A stretch of 64,000 nt of DNA, taken from the NCBI GenBank assembly GCA_034670405.1, contig JAXDDX010000041.1, positions 1,557,001-1,621,000 on the forward strand, written 5' to 3'. Source of the stretch: Hoplostethus atlanticus. Lineage: Eukaryota; Chordata; Actinopteri; Trachichthyiformes; Trachichthyidae. Under the pieces are notes generated by a model. The model was not told the DNA's origin. It searched no databases and saw only the letters and a list, made by a program, of their open reading frames with translations. Below are positions 13,501-28,500 of the stretch, piece by piece. Made by a program: the position numbers and the translations under genes. Position 1 is the first letter of the stretch, and each line of letters starts with the position of its first letter.

Positions 13501-16500
13501 AACACTCTCATCCAAAGGGCTTCAATCTCTTGCTTGAAGATGACTAGTGGTGTAACTTTCCACAAGACTGTCAATCTATGACGGACCTCAACCAGGTCTG
13601 CTTGGCCGTGCTTCACAGCGTGCTGCTGTGTGTGTGGGCGCATGAGTAGCAGCCCCTTCCATTAATTTCCATGTCGAGTGACTTGGCCAGTCAGGGACTG
13701 TCGCTCTCCCACCAGGGTCCTTGAATCACATTGCAAGAACATACAGGAAATTGCTCTAATGACATTATTAACAGTAATATCATGAACACGGGTAGGATTT
13801 GAACACAGCCCAATTCCAAGTAAGTAAATAGTGAAATGAACAATTAGTGTGTGGCGAAAACAAGGATGAAGATTTGCAAGTTGATTAGAAGGTGTTCAAA
13901 TAGGGTTAGAGTGTATTTTCATTATAATCAACCAAATCAAATTAGTCCCTATTGTTTCAATGTCCTCTCCTTTCAGTAGTACATTGAAAATTAATTAAAT
14001 CAACGTGTGCCCCGCTGACTTGGAGCATTCCTATCAGGTAACTTGGCTAATTTGTAATCGCAATTAAGCAAATCCCCCGCCAACCGACCAAGGTGCTGCA
14101 TGCTGATGTTTCTTTATCTCTTCACCTCTCTTTAGCATGCAAGGATACAGTTGCATGTCCAACATGCGTACTCTCCAAAGGAATGATAAGTTCTTAACCA
14201 AGTGCACAATTTAGAACTGTCAATGGCGCTTCGGTTGGGTTCGTCCCTGTAGGACAGCCCTCTCTTAATAGGCGCAGTGTGAAATGCTGAACCCTTCAGA
14301 AGCCCGTGATAAAAGGCTGTGTGTTGGTCCTCCTTGAACTTTCTATGCACAAGATGAAGTAAATACAAAATCTACAAACATTAATTTAATGGTGAGGTTG
14401 TTGCACCTGCTTGATTCCCTCCGCTTGGAACTTTTTCTTTTTTTTAATATATTTATTTATCCCGGGAAGGTTCTGCTGAGCACGCATGCTATTTTTTTAG
14501 CACTGTCCTGCTTCACATTTATACAGTAACGCACATTCACACCTGGAAGCTGCCCGGTAAAAACACTTTGTTACTGTTGGTCACTGGATGGAATGAAGGT
14601 TGAAGGTGAATTGCCTTGCTCAAGGGCACATTGAGGAAATTAATCTGACAATTCCTCCACCCAAACTACCATGTAGGACAAGTATCTCTGTGGCTTTGCT
14701 GGCCACATCATGCAAGGAAATAGTTATAGTTAGTTGCTGTGTAACAGCAAACCCACTATTGTTATCTTGCAGGCTTATTATTATTCTTCCGTGCACTTTC
14801 TTTGCTCACCTGTAGCAAGAAAACCGCCACATACGTGGTTCAGGTATCGAAATGTGCGTAATTATATGACGGGGTGTGCATTTGCATAAAACGTTCAGAA
14901 ATTCGCACGATTTGCGAGTTATCACAGAAAAACATGATTTTTTTTAAAACGCGGCCGGCGCGCTACTTGTCCCGCAGTTTTCGAGCGACATGCACGTGTC
15001 ATATGTCAAACTGTCCGGAATTATGTGTAGATTAATGCCTTGTCTTTTCTAAGAGATACTAGTAGTACTTTAGGAATTATGAAGTACTTTGTACCGCTGC
15101 TGAGTCAGCAAAAAACGCCCATAGACTTCAATGTATTTTGGACCCTCCATAGACTTCAATGTATTTTGGACCATCCATAGACTTCAATGTATTTGGTAGG
15201 CCTTAGCAACCACCCGGTACAGCCCGCATGTACATACTTCGCGGTTTGCCCGTACAGCAATCCCACGCATTTTCCGCGGGAAATGCATTTCTAGTTATAG
15301 TTATATTTTTATTCTTATATTTTTGGCCCTCTCTTAAATCCCCCAAATCCATTGGCCTTTCTAGTGTTAAAATGTGCCCTAGGAGGTCATAATATTAAAA
15401 AAAAAAATGCAGCTAATCAATGAGCAGTGCATATGTGAAGTTTTACCCATATTCCTCAAAATGATTTCACGAAGTACCAGAGTTACAAGAATCATCTGTC
15501 CTGTGTAGTTCAACACATACACAGTACAATGTACACACTCATGGCACTGCAGTGTGCTGTGGATAAAAAGCGTCCACCGAAATGTTACGTTATGTAAGTT
15601 ATGTTCTGAATTCAAGCGCCTCAAGCCATTGATAGTGAAACCCTTTATTGTAATATCTTCCTGTAATTCAGAGGTGTAGGTGGCTGTGGCTGGTGCGGTA
15701 TATTTACACCCGGTGAGTAAACAGGGCTCACCCTTCGGTGCAGTGTGCCGATGAGTTGCTCGCGCGAACGCAGGGGTTTGCAAATAAAACCTCACGACGA
15801 CAAGCAAAGCCCAGCGACTGCAGCAACAACAAAAACACGCTGCGGTAAGAATGTACCTCGACTGCAACTATCCTCAGCGCCTTTTATAGCGGAGTACCCG
15901 AGGACCGGGGCTGTCTCTTAACTAGAAGAGCACAGCGTGTCCATTACATTACATTACATTACATTACAGTCATTTAGCAGACGCTTTTATCCAAAGCGAC
16001 TTACAATAAGTGCATTCAACATAGGTAGGCAAGAAAACTACTAGTCACCAGAAATCGTAAGTGCATTTCCTTCCTAAACAAGCAACTAAGAGCATAACTA
16101 GTGTTAAGGTAAGAGTGCAATAAGTTAGCAACCTACTATATCTTAAACAAATGAGACAAATGAGACAAATAAGAGAATCAAATAACAAGAGCTAAGACAA
16201 ATAAGTGAACCAAATAAGCAAGAGCTAAGACAAATAAGTGTATCAAATGAACAAGAGCCAATAAACAAGAGCTCAGACACATAATTGACGACAAATAGGC
16301 AAGGCTAAGAGGAAGGGTCAGGGTAGTGTTTCCTGAAGAGGTGGGTTTTCAGCCTGCGGCGAAAGATGGGCAGCGACTCTGCTGTCCTGACATCAATGGG
16401 GAGTTCATTCCACCACTGCGGGGCCAGGACAGAGAAGAGCCGTGACCGTGTAGATCGGCCGCAGGGCCCTCTGAGCGACGGGACAACCAGTCGCCTCGAG

Positions 16501-19500
16501 GCAGCAGAGCGAAGTGGTCGGGCGGGGGTGTAAGGCTTGACCATAGCCTGGAGGTAAGAAGGAGCTGTTCCTTTCACTGCCCTATAGGCTAGCACCAGGG
16601 TCTTGAACTGGATGCGAGCCGCTACAGGGAGCCAGTGTAGAGAACGGAGAAGGGTAGTTGTATGGGAGAACTTGGGGCGGTTGAACACCAGACGAGCTGC
16701 AGCTTTCTGAACAAGCTCCAGAGGTCTGATGGCAAACGCCGGGGCACCAGCAAGGAGGGAGTTGCAGTAGTCCAGGCGGGAGATGACAAGAGCCTGGATG
16801 AGCACCTGCGCTGCCTTGTCAGTGAGGAAGGGGCGAATCCTCCTGATGTTGTAGAGGAGGAATCTGCAGGAGCGCGTCACTGATGCGATGTTTGCCAAGA
16901 ACGACAGTCGGTCGTCCAGGGTCACACCCAGATTCCTCGCAGTCCGAGTTGACGTCACCACAGCATTATCAATGGTGATGGCCAGGTCTCGGTGCGGACA
17001 GCCCTTCCCCGGGAGGAACATCAGCTCCGTTTTGTCCAGGTTGAGCTTCAGGTGGTGCATCGACATCCACTCCGAGATGTCTGCCAGACACGCAGCAATG
17101 CGTGCCTCCACTTGTGTGTCAGAGGGGGGAAATGACAGGATCAGCTGGGTGTCATCTGCATAGCAGTGGTTTCTAAGTGTCCCACTTAGAAATGCCGAGA
17201 CTCTATGTGTGGTTTACCACGGCTTACGTTTGACTTTCATCTTCTCTCGTCGTGTGCTCTCTGTCGCAGACAACCCCGGCCTCCTCAGTCACGTTCCTGT
17301 GACGGTGCAGGTCCTGGACGTGAACGACAATCCACCAGAAATAGCTACCGACGAGGAGGTCATTGTGTGTGAGAGCTCAAGGCCGGGACAGGTGAGCATC
17401 TAGGATTCACCTAGAAAAAATCCTCTCTCTCTCTCGCTCTCTCTCTCTCTCCACACACACACACACACACACACACACCTCAGAGGGAAGGTGCCGAGAG
17501 CTATGCATTATCTCCACTCGTCTCTCCCCAGCTGTCCTGACCACATGCATTATGCAGTGAACTGTTGTTTCCTTTAGCAGTTTGGGTTGCTCGCTGAGAG
17601 CCAAGCAATAAGAGAGTGTAAAGGCGTTGGGGGGGGGGGGGGGGGCTGGTTAATCATCCCTCATTCAAAATGAGTATCTCAGCAGCAAACCATGACAGCT
17701 CTAAATCGAAGCTCATTCCAATTTGCTCTCCGTTGCCTTTGATTCATTTGAATTAAGGAGGTTTCTGAGATATGGAGCAATCAGCAGCATGGAAATGGCT
17801 GAAAGGGTGGTTGGGCAAAGGATGATGGAGTAAAGAGTTGGGAAGATGCTGCTAAATACATTTTTAATAGTTTCATACCAGTGGGAGAAAAGTTTGAATT
17901 TAAGTTTGCATTAAGGCTTCAGGGGATTAAGTGAGGTGTAGTATAATATGTGAAATGAGAAAGGACAACACCGGTATAAGAATAGGTTTGGTATTTGGGT
18001 AAGAAAAGATGATGTACAGGTTAAACAATACCGTATTTTATGATTCATGTCGATTCAAACGGCGTCAGAACATATTTTCCGCCGGTGCCTTCAGACAGGC
18101 CTGGGTGAGCTGCTTCAATACAGTCTGACTAGTGAGATATGAGGAGTAGGGCCACCGAGGGCCACGGCAGCACTTCCTGCCAGATCCACTTCAAAAAGTC
18201 TACATTATAGAGGGGATCTTTTAAACACTTAAATACTGCAGGAGAAAACCTGTACACACACACACAGAGGCTGAGGTGCTGGTGTGTGGTGGCTTTCTCC
18301 TGCTGAATACTGGAAACCTCCTCGTCTCCTTACAACTCTTCTTCATGATGTTTTATCAATGGTATGAAGATGACAATGTACTGCTGTGTTTGATCGGGAT
18401 GATTCTCTGGCAGTCTCTGGGTTGACATCAGTGAAGCTCAATTGGTCACTTCACACAAGGCCATTCCTGTAACGATTTTTTGTCACAATCTTCTCAAATT
18501 CATTCAATAACTACCATTTTAACTCAACCAAATGAATGAAAATGGACCGATATGTGACCTTGAATAGTAGAAGAATTAGAAGAAGAAGAAGTAGTGTCAG
18601 TTACAGGAGGAGGCTTGTCAGAGAATACTAGTATTACACCAACACCCCAACTCTCTTATTGTAGATTAGAGCTCACAGTGGCAGGGGCTATTAGGTCTTT
18701 TTTTCCTCTCAGGGGCCCGCTCTCTCGCCGCTCTCACCGAGCCTCTTACCAATTAAGGGTAACAAGCTGACAACAATGGCAGCGGGGTTGCCCTGGGAGC
18801 GCGCCCTGTCACCGTCCGATGCCAACTTTCCCCTGGCACAAGCCAAAGCGTTCACAAATCCCACAGCCCGGTGACCGTCCCTTCTCCACGCACAGGTAGA
18901 GGGAGAAAGCGTTACGAGGCCAGTTGGCTGTAGGTCAAAGGGGCCTGTTTTGATGAGCCTGTGCACCAATTACAATCAACAAATCATGACGCGTGTATCA
19001 GAAAGTGAGCGCGGCCTCTGCACCCCACGTAATTAGAGTGGAAAAGTTGTTGTTTATTGGTTTGTTTATCTCGTTTCTTCCAAACTCCAGGTAATCCAGA
19101 CTGTCACAGCAGTGGATAAGGATGACTTTGCCAATGGACTGCGGTTTTCCTTTGCTCTGCCGAGCCAGTTACCAGCTAATCCCAATTTCACCCTAAAGGA
19201 CAATGAAGGTAATTAGAGGGATCAATATGTTTGTTTGCATTTCTTATGAGTTTTTTTTGCACGCTGCCTTCTGGCCAGGACTCCATCCTCATGACTCACT
19301 TTCAAAGATCCAATAAGCCGTAGTGATTTCCACGTACCTTAGAGGGGCAATAACAAATATGTGCTTTGTCAATGGGCTATCGTTGACATTTGGAGACCCG
19401 AATGCTTTTGGGCTCTGGTCTGAGTCCGGTGTCAGTGAAACACAACAGTCACGGCGTGTTTGCCCATTGGGTTGTCAAACGAATTACCTGCTCTGGCACT

Positions 19501-22500
19501 CTCTCCCCCTCCTGCTTGCGTTATTGTGTTCCGGCAAAGGGCCAACAGTGGGTGTTACTATGGCAACCGGCCCACTCTCAGGTGAATACCTAGCGCCGAG
19601 GACGGTGTCCGTCGGCAATCACGGGGCTTTTAAAGCTCTCAGTCAGAAGATCCCATGGTTCCCACTGAGAGGAGGAGTTCACAGCACTCCAGATGAATCT
19701 CGGCGCCGGGGAGAGGTACAAAAGGACGGAGACAAAGAGCGGGGCGAGAGAGATCAAAAAAATCAATGCGATAATAGTAGATAAGTCTGTTTAGCCCTTG
19801 GTCCAGTAGCTTCGCACCATCAACCTCCCGTTGTCTGCTTCTTCTTCGCTGCGGTGCAGAGGCAGGTTTTGCTGCATTCATCAAAGTGGCACTCACAGAC
19901 ACTCCTCACCTCCCCTCCAGTCCCAGAGGGCAACAGCGCGAGGGCTGACTGCAGCACTGTCTTAAAGAGAAGGTGGTAAAATGTGTGAAAGGTAATGAGA
20001 ATGTGTTCGTAGCGTATCTGCTTTGTTTTGCTCTATATTTATCTAGGGAAGGTGACTGAGCATGCCCGGTATGACCATACAGTAGTCTACTGGTGGCTAG
20101 CGAGCAGCTATTGGGAGTAAATCTGATGCTCAAGGGCACCTTGATGGTTGTTCAGGGAGGGGAAAGCATTTCTCATCCACTTTTCTTTGATGTTTCCTAT
20201 TTGCTGATGCAAGTTTCCTCTAATCTAACATGCTAACACCACACAGAACGGGATCAGGTATCAAACCGGGGCCCTTTTTACTGCGAGGCCCGAGGCCCTG
20301 TGCTAACCAAGGAACCATAATGCTACCTTTTTTCTAAATGGTATTGTTTTGTTTTGCCCTTTATGGGTATGAATATATATTGTGAAAAGAATATTAAAAA
20401 CACAATTGTATCGTTATTTACTACAGATTCCTCATCAAATACATTTTTATTTTCACTTTCTATGGCTACACGTGTCAGTAAGTTTTATTTTGAAGATTCT
20501 CACAGGAAGCTCTGTAATACTGGCTGTCTGCTACAGCTGAGGCAAGCCATTTCAACCTCTGTTAAGACTCAACATCTCCTCTACCGCATGCAATCCACGT
20601 AGCATTTTTCACATGCTACGTTAGAGGATTATCCTGGAGTCTAAAACTATTAGGGAAAATCAGTCAGTTTGCCGGTGTCAAGGCAGCCACGGTTATACAA
20701 CCTCTCTTCGTCACAACGGCCACAAGGCCTTGGCTTCGTTTTCTGCTTTCTCTTAATAGGTTCATATGTGGGTATGGGAGTATTTCATATATGTGTGTGT
20801 GTGTGTGTGAATAGCAAAGGTTGAATTATGCCCCACACAGCTTATCATAGCCCTACATGTAAGTATGGGCACAGAGTGGTAAAGTGGTGGCCAAAGTTTG
20901 CTCTCGTGACTGTTAAATGCTTCACTCAAGGGCACCTCGGCTGTAGTTTCTGAGGGAGGGACATTGTGTGTCTCCTTCAGTTTTCCCAACTGGATTTTGT
21001 AGAGGATTTGAGCAAGCGACCTTTTAGTTGCAAGCACACTTATTTTAAGGCTGCCGTCGCCCCCGGTAGTACCTTGGAAACCCTGTCATTTCTTTTGCAC
21101 AGAGTGATGAAATATTAATCGACTTTGCGTGCATTAGTGGAAATTAAACACTTAACCTTGACCAGAGATTATTCTTGACCATGAGATTCACTCCAAAATG
21201 AAATATCCACCGTTTGACTCTTTTAAAATGATTTTGGCCATGAAAGTACAGCAAATGATGTGTTACTACTAAAGTGAAGTTGTTTGCGAGGACAGAACCA
21301 TTTGTGTTTTTGAATTATTCTCAGATGATTTTCTGGTAGCAAAATATTTACCAAAGCGTGCAGAAAGAAAGCCTTCACGTGGTGGCACTTTGTGGATTGG
21401 TGGCAATTTACTGAAATCTTGCTTGAGTAATGCCTCCTTTCATTTGGGGTCTTTACTCCCTGTGGTGCACCATCCCACAGGCTGTTGTTTTTGTCATTGT
21501 AGCTGTGTGATATAATCCCATGTGGGATGGGCCAATTATGTGGCATGACACAGAAATAGAACATAATTCCTTCATCCATTCGCCAGAGAGGCTCACATTC
21601 AAAGGGGTGAATTTCACACAAATGAATCAAGATACATTAAGGTGGGCATTATTATTTCTTCAGTACAGTAAATTACAGTAGATCATATTAATAATAACAG
21701 ATACTACACATCGATAACAGATACTACAGTAAGTATTAGTACTCTGCACCCTTTTCTTTAACCAGGTTAAAGACCATGTTCTTATTTGTAGATGATAGAT
21801 GGGAGATGCCCAGTGCAGCAACAGCCTTGTACTGTTTACACCTGAGTACTGAGTCAGTTCACTGGAGCAGTTAAGTGCCTTGCTCAAAGGCACATTTAAA
21901 GGACTGCTTGACTTTTTGAGAGTTTGGCCCATTATCCAATATGTGACATGAGGATTGGCACCAAAATCATTTCTGTGTCTCCGGTAGATAGATAATCTGG
22001 TGAACATGCTAGCGCTTTACCATACAGTATGCTAGGTGGTTAGGGTAGGTGACTAGCATTACCCCATAAGTGAGAAAAGAGGAACTTGTAACAGCTCTAA
22101 GGCTGGATGGTTCGTTATTTTTCATGCATTTACCCACACACAAATATGGAAGTAACTGTTACAGTGTGGTTACAGTCAGTCCCGGGACTGAATGGTCACA
22201 GTTTCAATCCCTACAACCTCGTCCTTGAGCAAGACATTAAATGCTTTCAGTGTCTAAACTTGCCAGGCATGCTTAGGGGATTGATAAAATAGACATAAAA
22301 TAATACATATATACATATCTACATATATACATATACATAGACATAAAACAAAAAGAATACACCTTGAATGGCCAGAGATCAGTGTTCCTGTGAGACCTTG
22401 AGTATAACTTATTTTGTTTACACAGGAAGTTAGCGACATTAGCCAGACAGCTAAAGTGCTGTTGATTCGTAATGGACTTCGTTAATGACGGAGACTGAGA

Positions 22501-25500
22501 TTAGTTAGACGTTATGAATCTACAGGCCATAGAAAACATACTTTGTATAATGCTAAACGCCTATAAATACTTAACATACTAGACAGAGCTGTGGTGGCAA
22601 TCCTTTCATCAGATGTTAAGGTCCTTTTAACATCAGTGAAAACACCAGCCCCCCCCCCATCTAACTGTTAAGCTACTGTAGCCCCAGTTCAGGCTGCTGC
22701 AGGCATCTGCAGTTGGTTGGAGCCTATTTTTGCTCTTGCAGTTGAAAGGGGTCTCAGAATCGTTAAAAGAAAAAAAAAAAAGTTCAACTGTCACTATTCG
22801 TATTAGAAGTTATTTGCTGCGTTCACAGTATCCGGGCGAGGGAGAGGCAGCGAACAATATACCATACTGTTGACTCCTGTGTCTGATAATTAAAGTAAGC
22901 TCTTCACACTTGTAGCGGGCTCCTTTCATTGCTGTTGCAGCAGACCGACAGTCGGTAGCTGGTCTGCGCCTGGGTCTAATGCCTCCCTCTGTTGTTGTGC
23001 AACTGATGAAAATCCCTCTCACTCACTCAGACAGCTAACTCTCTGGTGACCTCCTTTCCTCCAGTTACAGTTTGCTCTTAATGGCTCCTCATTGAACTTC
23101 AGATTGTTTGCGGCTGCATGCACATATTTGTTTTACCAAGGAGGGAAAAAAGCTCATAGAAACAAGACTTCTGCTTTGGTTAAATAACTAATGATATTTG
23201 AAATTGCTCCCACCTCCCCTCACTCATTTAAGGTGCAATTGTGAGTTTTAAGACACATTAACTAAAGCATTATGGCTTTTTCAGTAGGCTAGTTTTTCTT
23301 TCTGCATGCAACCACATCTGATTCTCCAACAGCTGTTATCTTCAGTTGGTGCTATTCCTAGGGAGACTTGTGAACAACAGTTACAGCTCTGTTTCACAGT
23401 ATCACATGAAACTAGTCAGTGTTGATTTAAGGAGGAATGGACGTGTCGATTGAGAGATTGAGATTGAGGATCTTCCTCAATGTCAAATTACAGCCATAGT
23501 TTGTGGAGATGAAGCTTGGGCTGCTAAAACATGGAATAATTTGAATGTGTTTTGCAGTTGAGGTGCTGAATGTACCTAGTTAATACAGGTCAAGCTCTTC
23601 TACAGCATATTAGGAACCATTAAAGGTCCCATATTATGGAAAACGGTTTATTCCTGGCGCTTATACATGTTCCACAGGAAATTACTTCCCTAAGCAGCTG
23701 AGAAAATTTGAAATCTGGAAGTCAACCCGTTTTCTCTGTATTTTCCTTTTTCCAAAAACAGGTGCCAAAGATAGGAGAAAAACAGCCCGTTTCAGAAAGT
23801 AGCCCCTTTGGACGTCATAAGGGGCTAATCCAGCCCCTCTCAGAGCATGCCCATGCCCAGGTGAACAACCAATCCCATTTACGTCGTCGCAAAATGCAGC
23901 TCACGGCAGTGCCGCAAGCCGTTGCTTATGGTGCATTCCATTGTACTCGGAAATCGATAATTCCGAGTCGGTATTCCTAACTTCCAATCTAAATGTGTTC
24001 CAGTGCATCTGCTCGGGAAAACATAATCGCCCGCAGCAAACTCATGTTTGTATGGCAAGTCTTTTCCGAGTACACTGGAATGCACCATTACTTTGCGACG
24101 ACTGAAGCTAAAACAACATATCTACGGAGATATAGCAACTCTCCAGTTATTATTTTGTAGGATGCAGGCAGCAACATAGATCCCTGCACAGTCTCCCAAC
24201 ACGCGAAAATGCCAGGACAGAGTGGATTAATTTTATTTTTAACGGCAACGGCTACAGTTTTTTCTGTGTGTGATGTGATGAGGATTAGCATCTAAATTGA
24301 AGCTTAAAGATGGAGCAATTCATAAGGTACGTGACCCATCTGCAAAATTGTATTAGTATATTCACTGCTGGTTAGCTAACGAGCTAGCGGGGCTAGCCAC
24401 GGGCTTGTGGAATAAGTAAGAAAACTAAAGCTGGAGTCATTAAAAGTAAAGTAAAGTAAAAGTAAAGTTATTGGTTGGAGTCAGGACTCATCTTTAAGTT
24501 ATTTGTTGGGACCAGTGTCTGTTTTATAAGTCTGTCGAACGTGTCAGGCTTGGTAAACTTTAGCCACCATTAGTACAATCGCGTTTGGTTGTTTGGCTGC
24601 GCTGTTTGGATGCAAATAGATTGCATCCAATAATATATTGGCTAACTAGCTCAACAAAATTGTCAATCCTAGCTTGTCTGCAAGTTGTATTCAATAAGCT
24701 TATGGACATGAGCCATAAATAGACCGGCTACAGCAGAGAGTGTCGCTCACACACCCACATACACAAACACAAGGCACGAAAGTACAATATTACACAGAAT
24801 TGTTATCATTGAGAAACTAAGTGGAACCGCTCAGCTGCCTCTTCCCATTCTGGGTCAGACTCCAGCTCAAACATGTACGGTCTCAGTGTTGGTTCTGGAG
24901 CGGCCGCCATGGTTATGGTAGATTTCTGCATCAAGCTTATTTGTTTACCTTGAGCAGCATGAGCGCTCTGCTCTCCGCCTCCGCCTCACGCCTCACTCAC
25001 GGCGTGAGGCGGCCATTCAGAGCAGTGCTCATTACATACAACCTCCACGCCCTCAAAACAGCCTGTTCTTTACAATGGAGAAAATAAGAGACTGAAACAC
25101 ACCACAGAAGCTGGTTTTAGGATTATTTTTGATATAGACTTCACAAACGTCTTGTAAAGACCCCCAGGAACAGTTTAAATAGCCCAAAATGAGTACAATA
25201 CCCCCCCTTTAAAGCTGAAAAACAAGGAGGATGCTTCCGCTGTTCTGCTCTGGGAGTGCACTTTGTGACCAACCTGTTCTGTTGAAAGCTCTTTTCAAAA
25301 AAACATTTGATTCGACTATGCCTACTTTACAATAACTGAAAATGGATTGCCTCTTTGATCTCGTTATCTGTCACATTGTCGTGACATTCGCTTCTAAAGA
25401 GGCAATTAAACAGGAACTATGATCTCTGAACACACAAGATACTTAAATAGATCAATTGATTTCTGAAGGCATCTTCCCCCAGTACGTGCACAGAGAACCT

Positions 25501-28500
25501 TATAATATTACAGTTAATCAGCTGTGTTGAAAGTAGTGCTGTCAAGCCATTGATATGTGGGAAGTTTAATTAGCTTTTATGTCATTCTTACTTCAGTTTC
25601 CCAAACACCCATTATCTGCTGAAGCAGCATGATTCGTGAAAAGTGAGCAGAGCAGCCTCTCTCATGCTGGGTTTGTCAAGACATGCACAACAAACCCTTA
25701 GCTTGAAGAGTTCACTGATATTAAACACTGGCATTTGATGGCCTCTCTCCTATCACTAAAGTAGAATTATTTATTTTCATATGAACTGAAATGAATTCAT
25801 CATTGGATGATTGGCATTTGGCGATGCAGATGTTTCGGCAACAGAAATAGCAATTGACCCACCAAAGGCTGGTGGCTCACGTCTTATTGGAGCTGTCATT
25901 ATATTGTATTCCATTATACACTGGAATACTGAGCCGATTTGGTCCTGTTCATGTAGGAGAGCAGCATAGCATCCTTTCCAGCCCTCTCTGATTGTTTCCT
26001 AACAAGCATACTTCTATACCCATAATGCACTGAACTATGCATAACAACACATATACTGTGACAGTATGAGTATGCTATACACTAGTGCAGTGGAGAAAAC
26101 ATATTGCTGTTTACAAGCAGCCTGATTGTGATCCAGTATCTGTTGTCAATGCTGGGCAATGCTTTTTTTTTCAGCAAAACCTTACTGAGACAGACTAATC
26201 CATATTCAACACTGGGGCTTCTTTTAAAGGAGATTTTCCATTTGTCCCTTGATGTGCTGTTTGTTATTCTGCATGAAAGCCCTATTATTTCAATCCAAAA
26301 TGATATTAGTGTTTGGACAACATTGAGCCTTTCATCAATATTCAGAGAACTCGCAGTGACAAATGCCTCCATAGCAACATTAGCGCATTGCCAGCAGCCA
26401 ATAGTCTCGTTGCCTGACGTGATCTATATCCAAAGGAGTGTACGCTATGATTTATTGAAATTGTACATCATATATATGTGGATATGATGCCACTGTATCA
26501 ATATTTCATTAACTGTTACAGTGTGGTTATACAGCTCCAATCCCCACAACCTCGTCCTTGAGCAAGACACATACTCCTTCACTCAAGTGTGAGTGGTTCT
26601 AGATAAGAGCATCGACTATTATCTGGCACTCTGTCCCCCCCAATAACCAATACAGCCTAAATTGCATTGATGTTGTTACGGGCAGTTGGGTAGTAATGCT
26701 GTCACTTTTGCATTGCAGCATCCCATAATAAACCAAATAAAATGCATTTATATTTTAAGCGTTTCACTGACACTCCGGAGCAACTTATAATGGATTCTTG
26801 AAACTTTTACAGCGTATTATAAAACAGCTGTAATGTTAGCACTGTGCAAGCAGAGGGTTGCAGCACCTACACATTGCACTTTTTGGAACACATAGTCAGT
26901 ATAGGCTTGTACCATCATAGGAATCCATAACGTTAGGCATCCACCTTCAGAGTGTGACCTCAAGTTACATTCTGTCCAAGAATAGTGCCACCGTAGCGTT
27001 ATGTTTCGTACTCCAAATGGCAGCTGGAGATCCCATCAGCAACACCTACACACACACCCACCAAAGAGCACAAAGACTCTGGGTGAGTGCATGTGTAGGC
27101 AAGGTACCAATCTGTTGGGATAGAGTCGTGTGTCCCGCGTGTCTGTTTCGGTTTGCTTTCCCTCGCCTTCCATATGTGTTACAGCTCTGTGACAAACATG
27201 GTGGCGTTTACCATCAATCATCTCAATCGGTTTTACATGGTGTATATGACCTGTAACCCCTGTTTATCAGGGAAACAAGCCACGAGAGAGAGAGAGAGAG
27301 ACGAGCCAATGAAGAAAGAGAGATAGAAAGAGCCCCCATATATCAGATCGAGATGCGGAGGGCAAGAATTCCCAAGCACTTCATTTCTGCACATTTCTAC
27401 CAATACCATTTTTTATCAGTTGCTGCAAAGTGTCACTTAATTTCATAAGAGATGGAGAGACAGGAATGCATAAGTGATATAAGTGATATTTCACTTCTCA
27501 TGCTTTCGGAAAAGTGAAAAAATGAGGCCATTTGCCAGTGAGTGGCTCATACTTCGGCTTAACGAACCCGGTGCTATAGGAATTCCCCACGGTGGCGAAG
27601 AACGTACGCGTACGTGCACGCACAGGAATGCATTAGCGATTAGGCTAATGCTTCTTCGCACAGACACGGCCACGTGCACACAGACACAACAAATTGACAC
27701 CGAAATAAGGCTGTGCTGTGGCTATGGCTTCCAGCTACATTTCGGATTTGTACTCCAGCGTTTCCCGTGGCCCTGGAAACTTAGTTGCTAGCGAATTGCA
27801 ACATCTAGGTACATCAACATTCATGTTCAGGTTTACTTTGAATGAAAAAACGAAAAACGCGCTCAGATCTTTACGCATATTCCCCTCTTCTCCTGGGCAG
27901 AGCACGGGCTGTCACAACCATTAAACTGTGACCGTGACACTTTGCGCCGTCTCCCCTCTTATGCGAGCGCTGGGTGGGTGCAGATGGCTCATCCCGTCGC
28001 GGTGTTAATCACGAGCGCACAGCTTTCCCGTGCACCTGCAACGCAACAAGAGGCGGTGTGATGCAAAATTAGCGTGACATAATTGACCCGCACTTCCTTC
28101 GTCGTGGTCTGTACAAGGGCCCGCGCTGCCACGGAGCTGTGCTCGGAAGTGCAAAGGCTGTGACGGTGAATACCAAGTACACTCGGGCATCTTTGTCTCT
28201 GCATCTATCTGCTCTCTCACACACACACACACACACACTCTGCCTCAGCCTCCCTCTCACTCTCTGCAGCTATCTGCTCTCCCTCGTTGGCTCACACATA
28301 CATACACACACAAACACCCCCCACCTCCCCCCTCCTCCTCCTCCTCTCATCTTCCAACTCCCCATCTCTCTTCCTTGTTATTTGCATCTCTCAGACTCTC
28401 CTCTCTCCAACCCCCCGCCCATCTGCTTGCTGATACGGTGATACTGGGAGTCTGACTTGACTTAATAAAGCTTGAAGTGCGTGTTGTCATTCCAACTGTC

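Larger units (their letters stand above)
11908..17269 (+). other. cdh18: cdh18 intron
   Basis: It holds an old SINE (13484-13820), a SINE fragment (14600-14720), the 28-bp-repeat element (14716-15310) and the antisense LINE (15943-17169). From 11908 to 13483 nothing is recognised. Confidence 0.85.
17392..19090 (+). other. cdh18: cdh18 intron
   Basis: It begins with the CT/CA microsatellite and the G17 run. Nothing is recognised from 17650 to 19090, though 18960-19050 is rich in ATTA/TAAT words. Confidence 0.85.

Noticed and set aside
15379-15867. 162-codon open frame on the minus strand
   Set aside because: Cys-run and mixed composition, no family recognised, no promoter or splice support.
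16305-17111. 268-codon open frame on the minus strand as a host gene
   Set aside because: It is the C-terminal half of an L2-type LINE reverse transcriptase, with YADD just upstream and a LINE tail downstream.
28139-28441. His/Thr/Leu-rich open frame
   Set aside because: Translation of a CA/CT microsatellite and pyrimidine tract.
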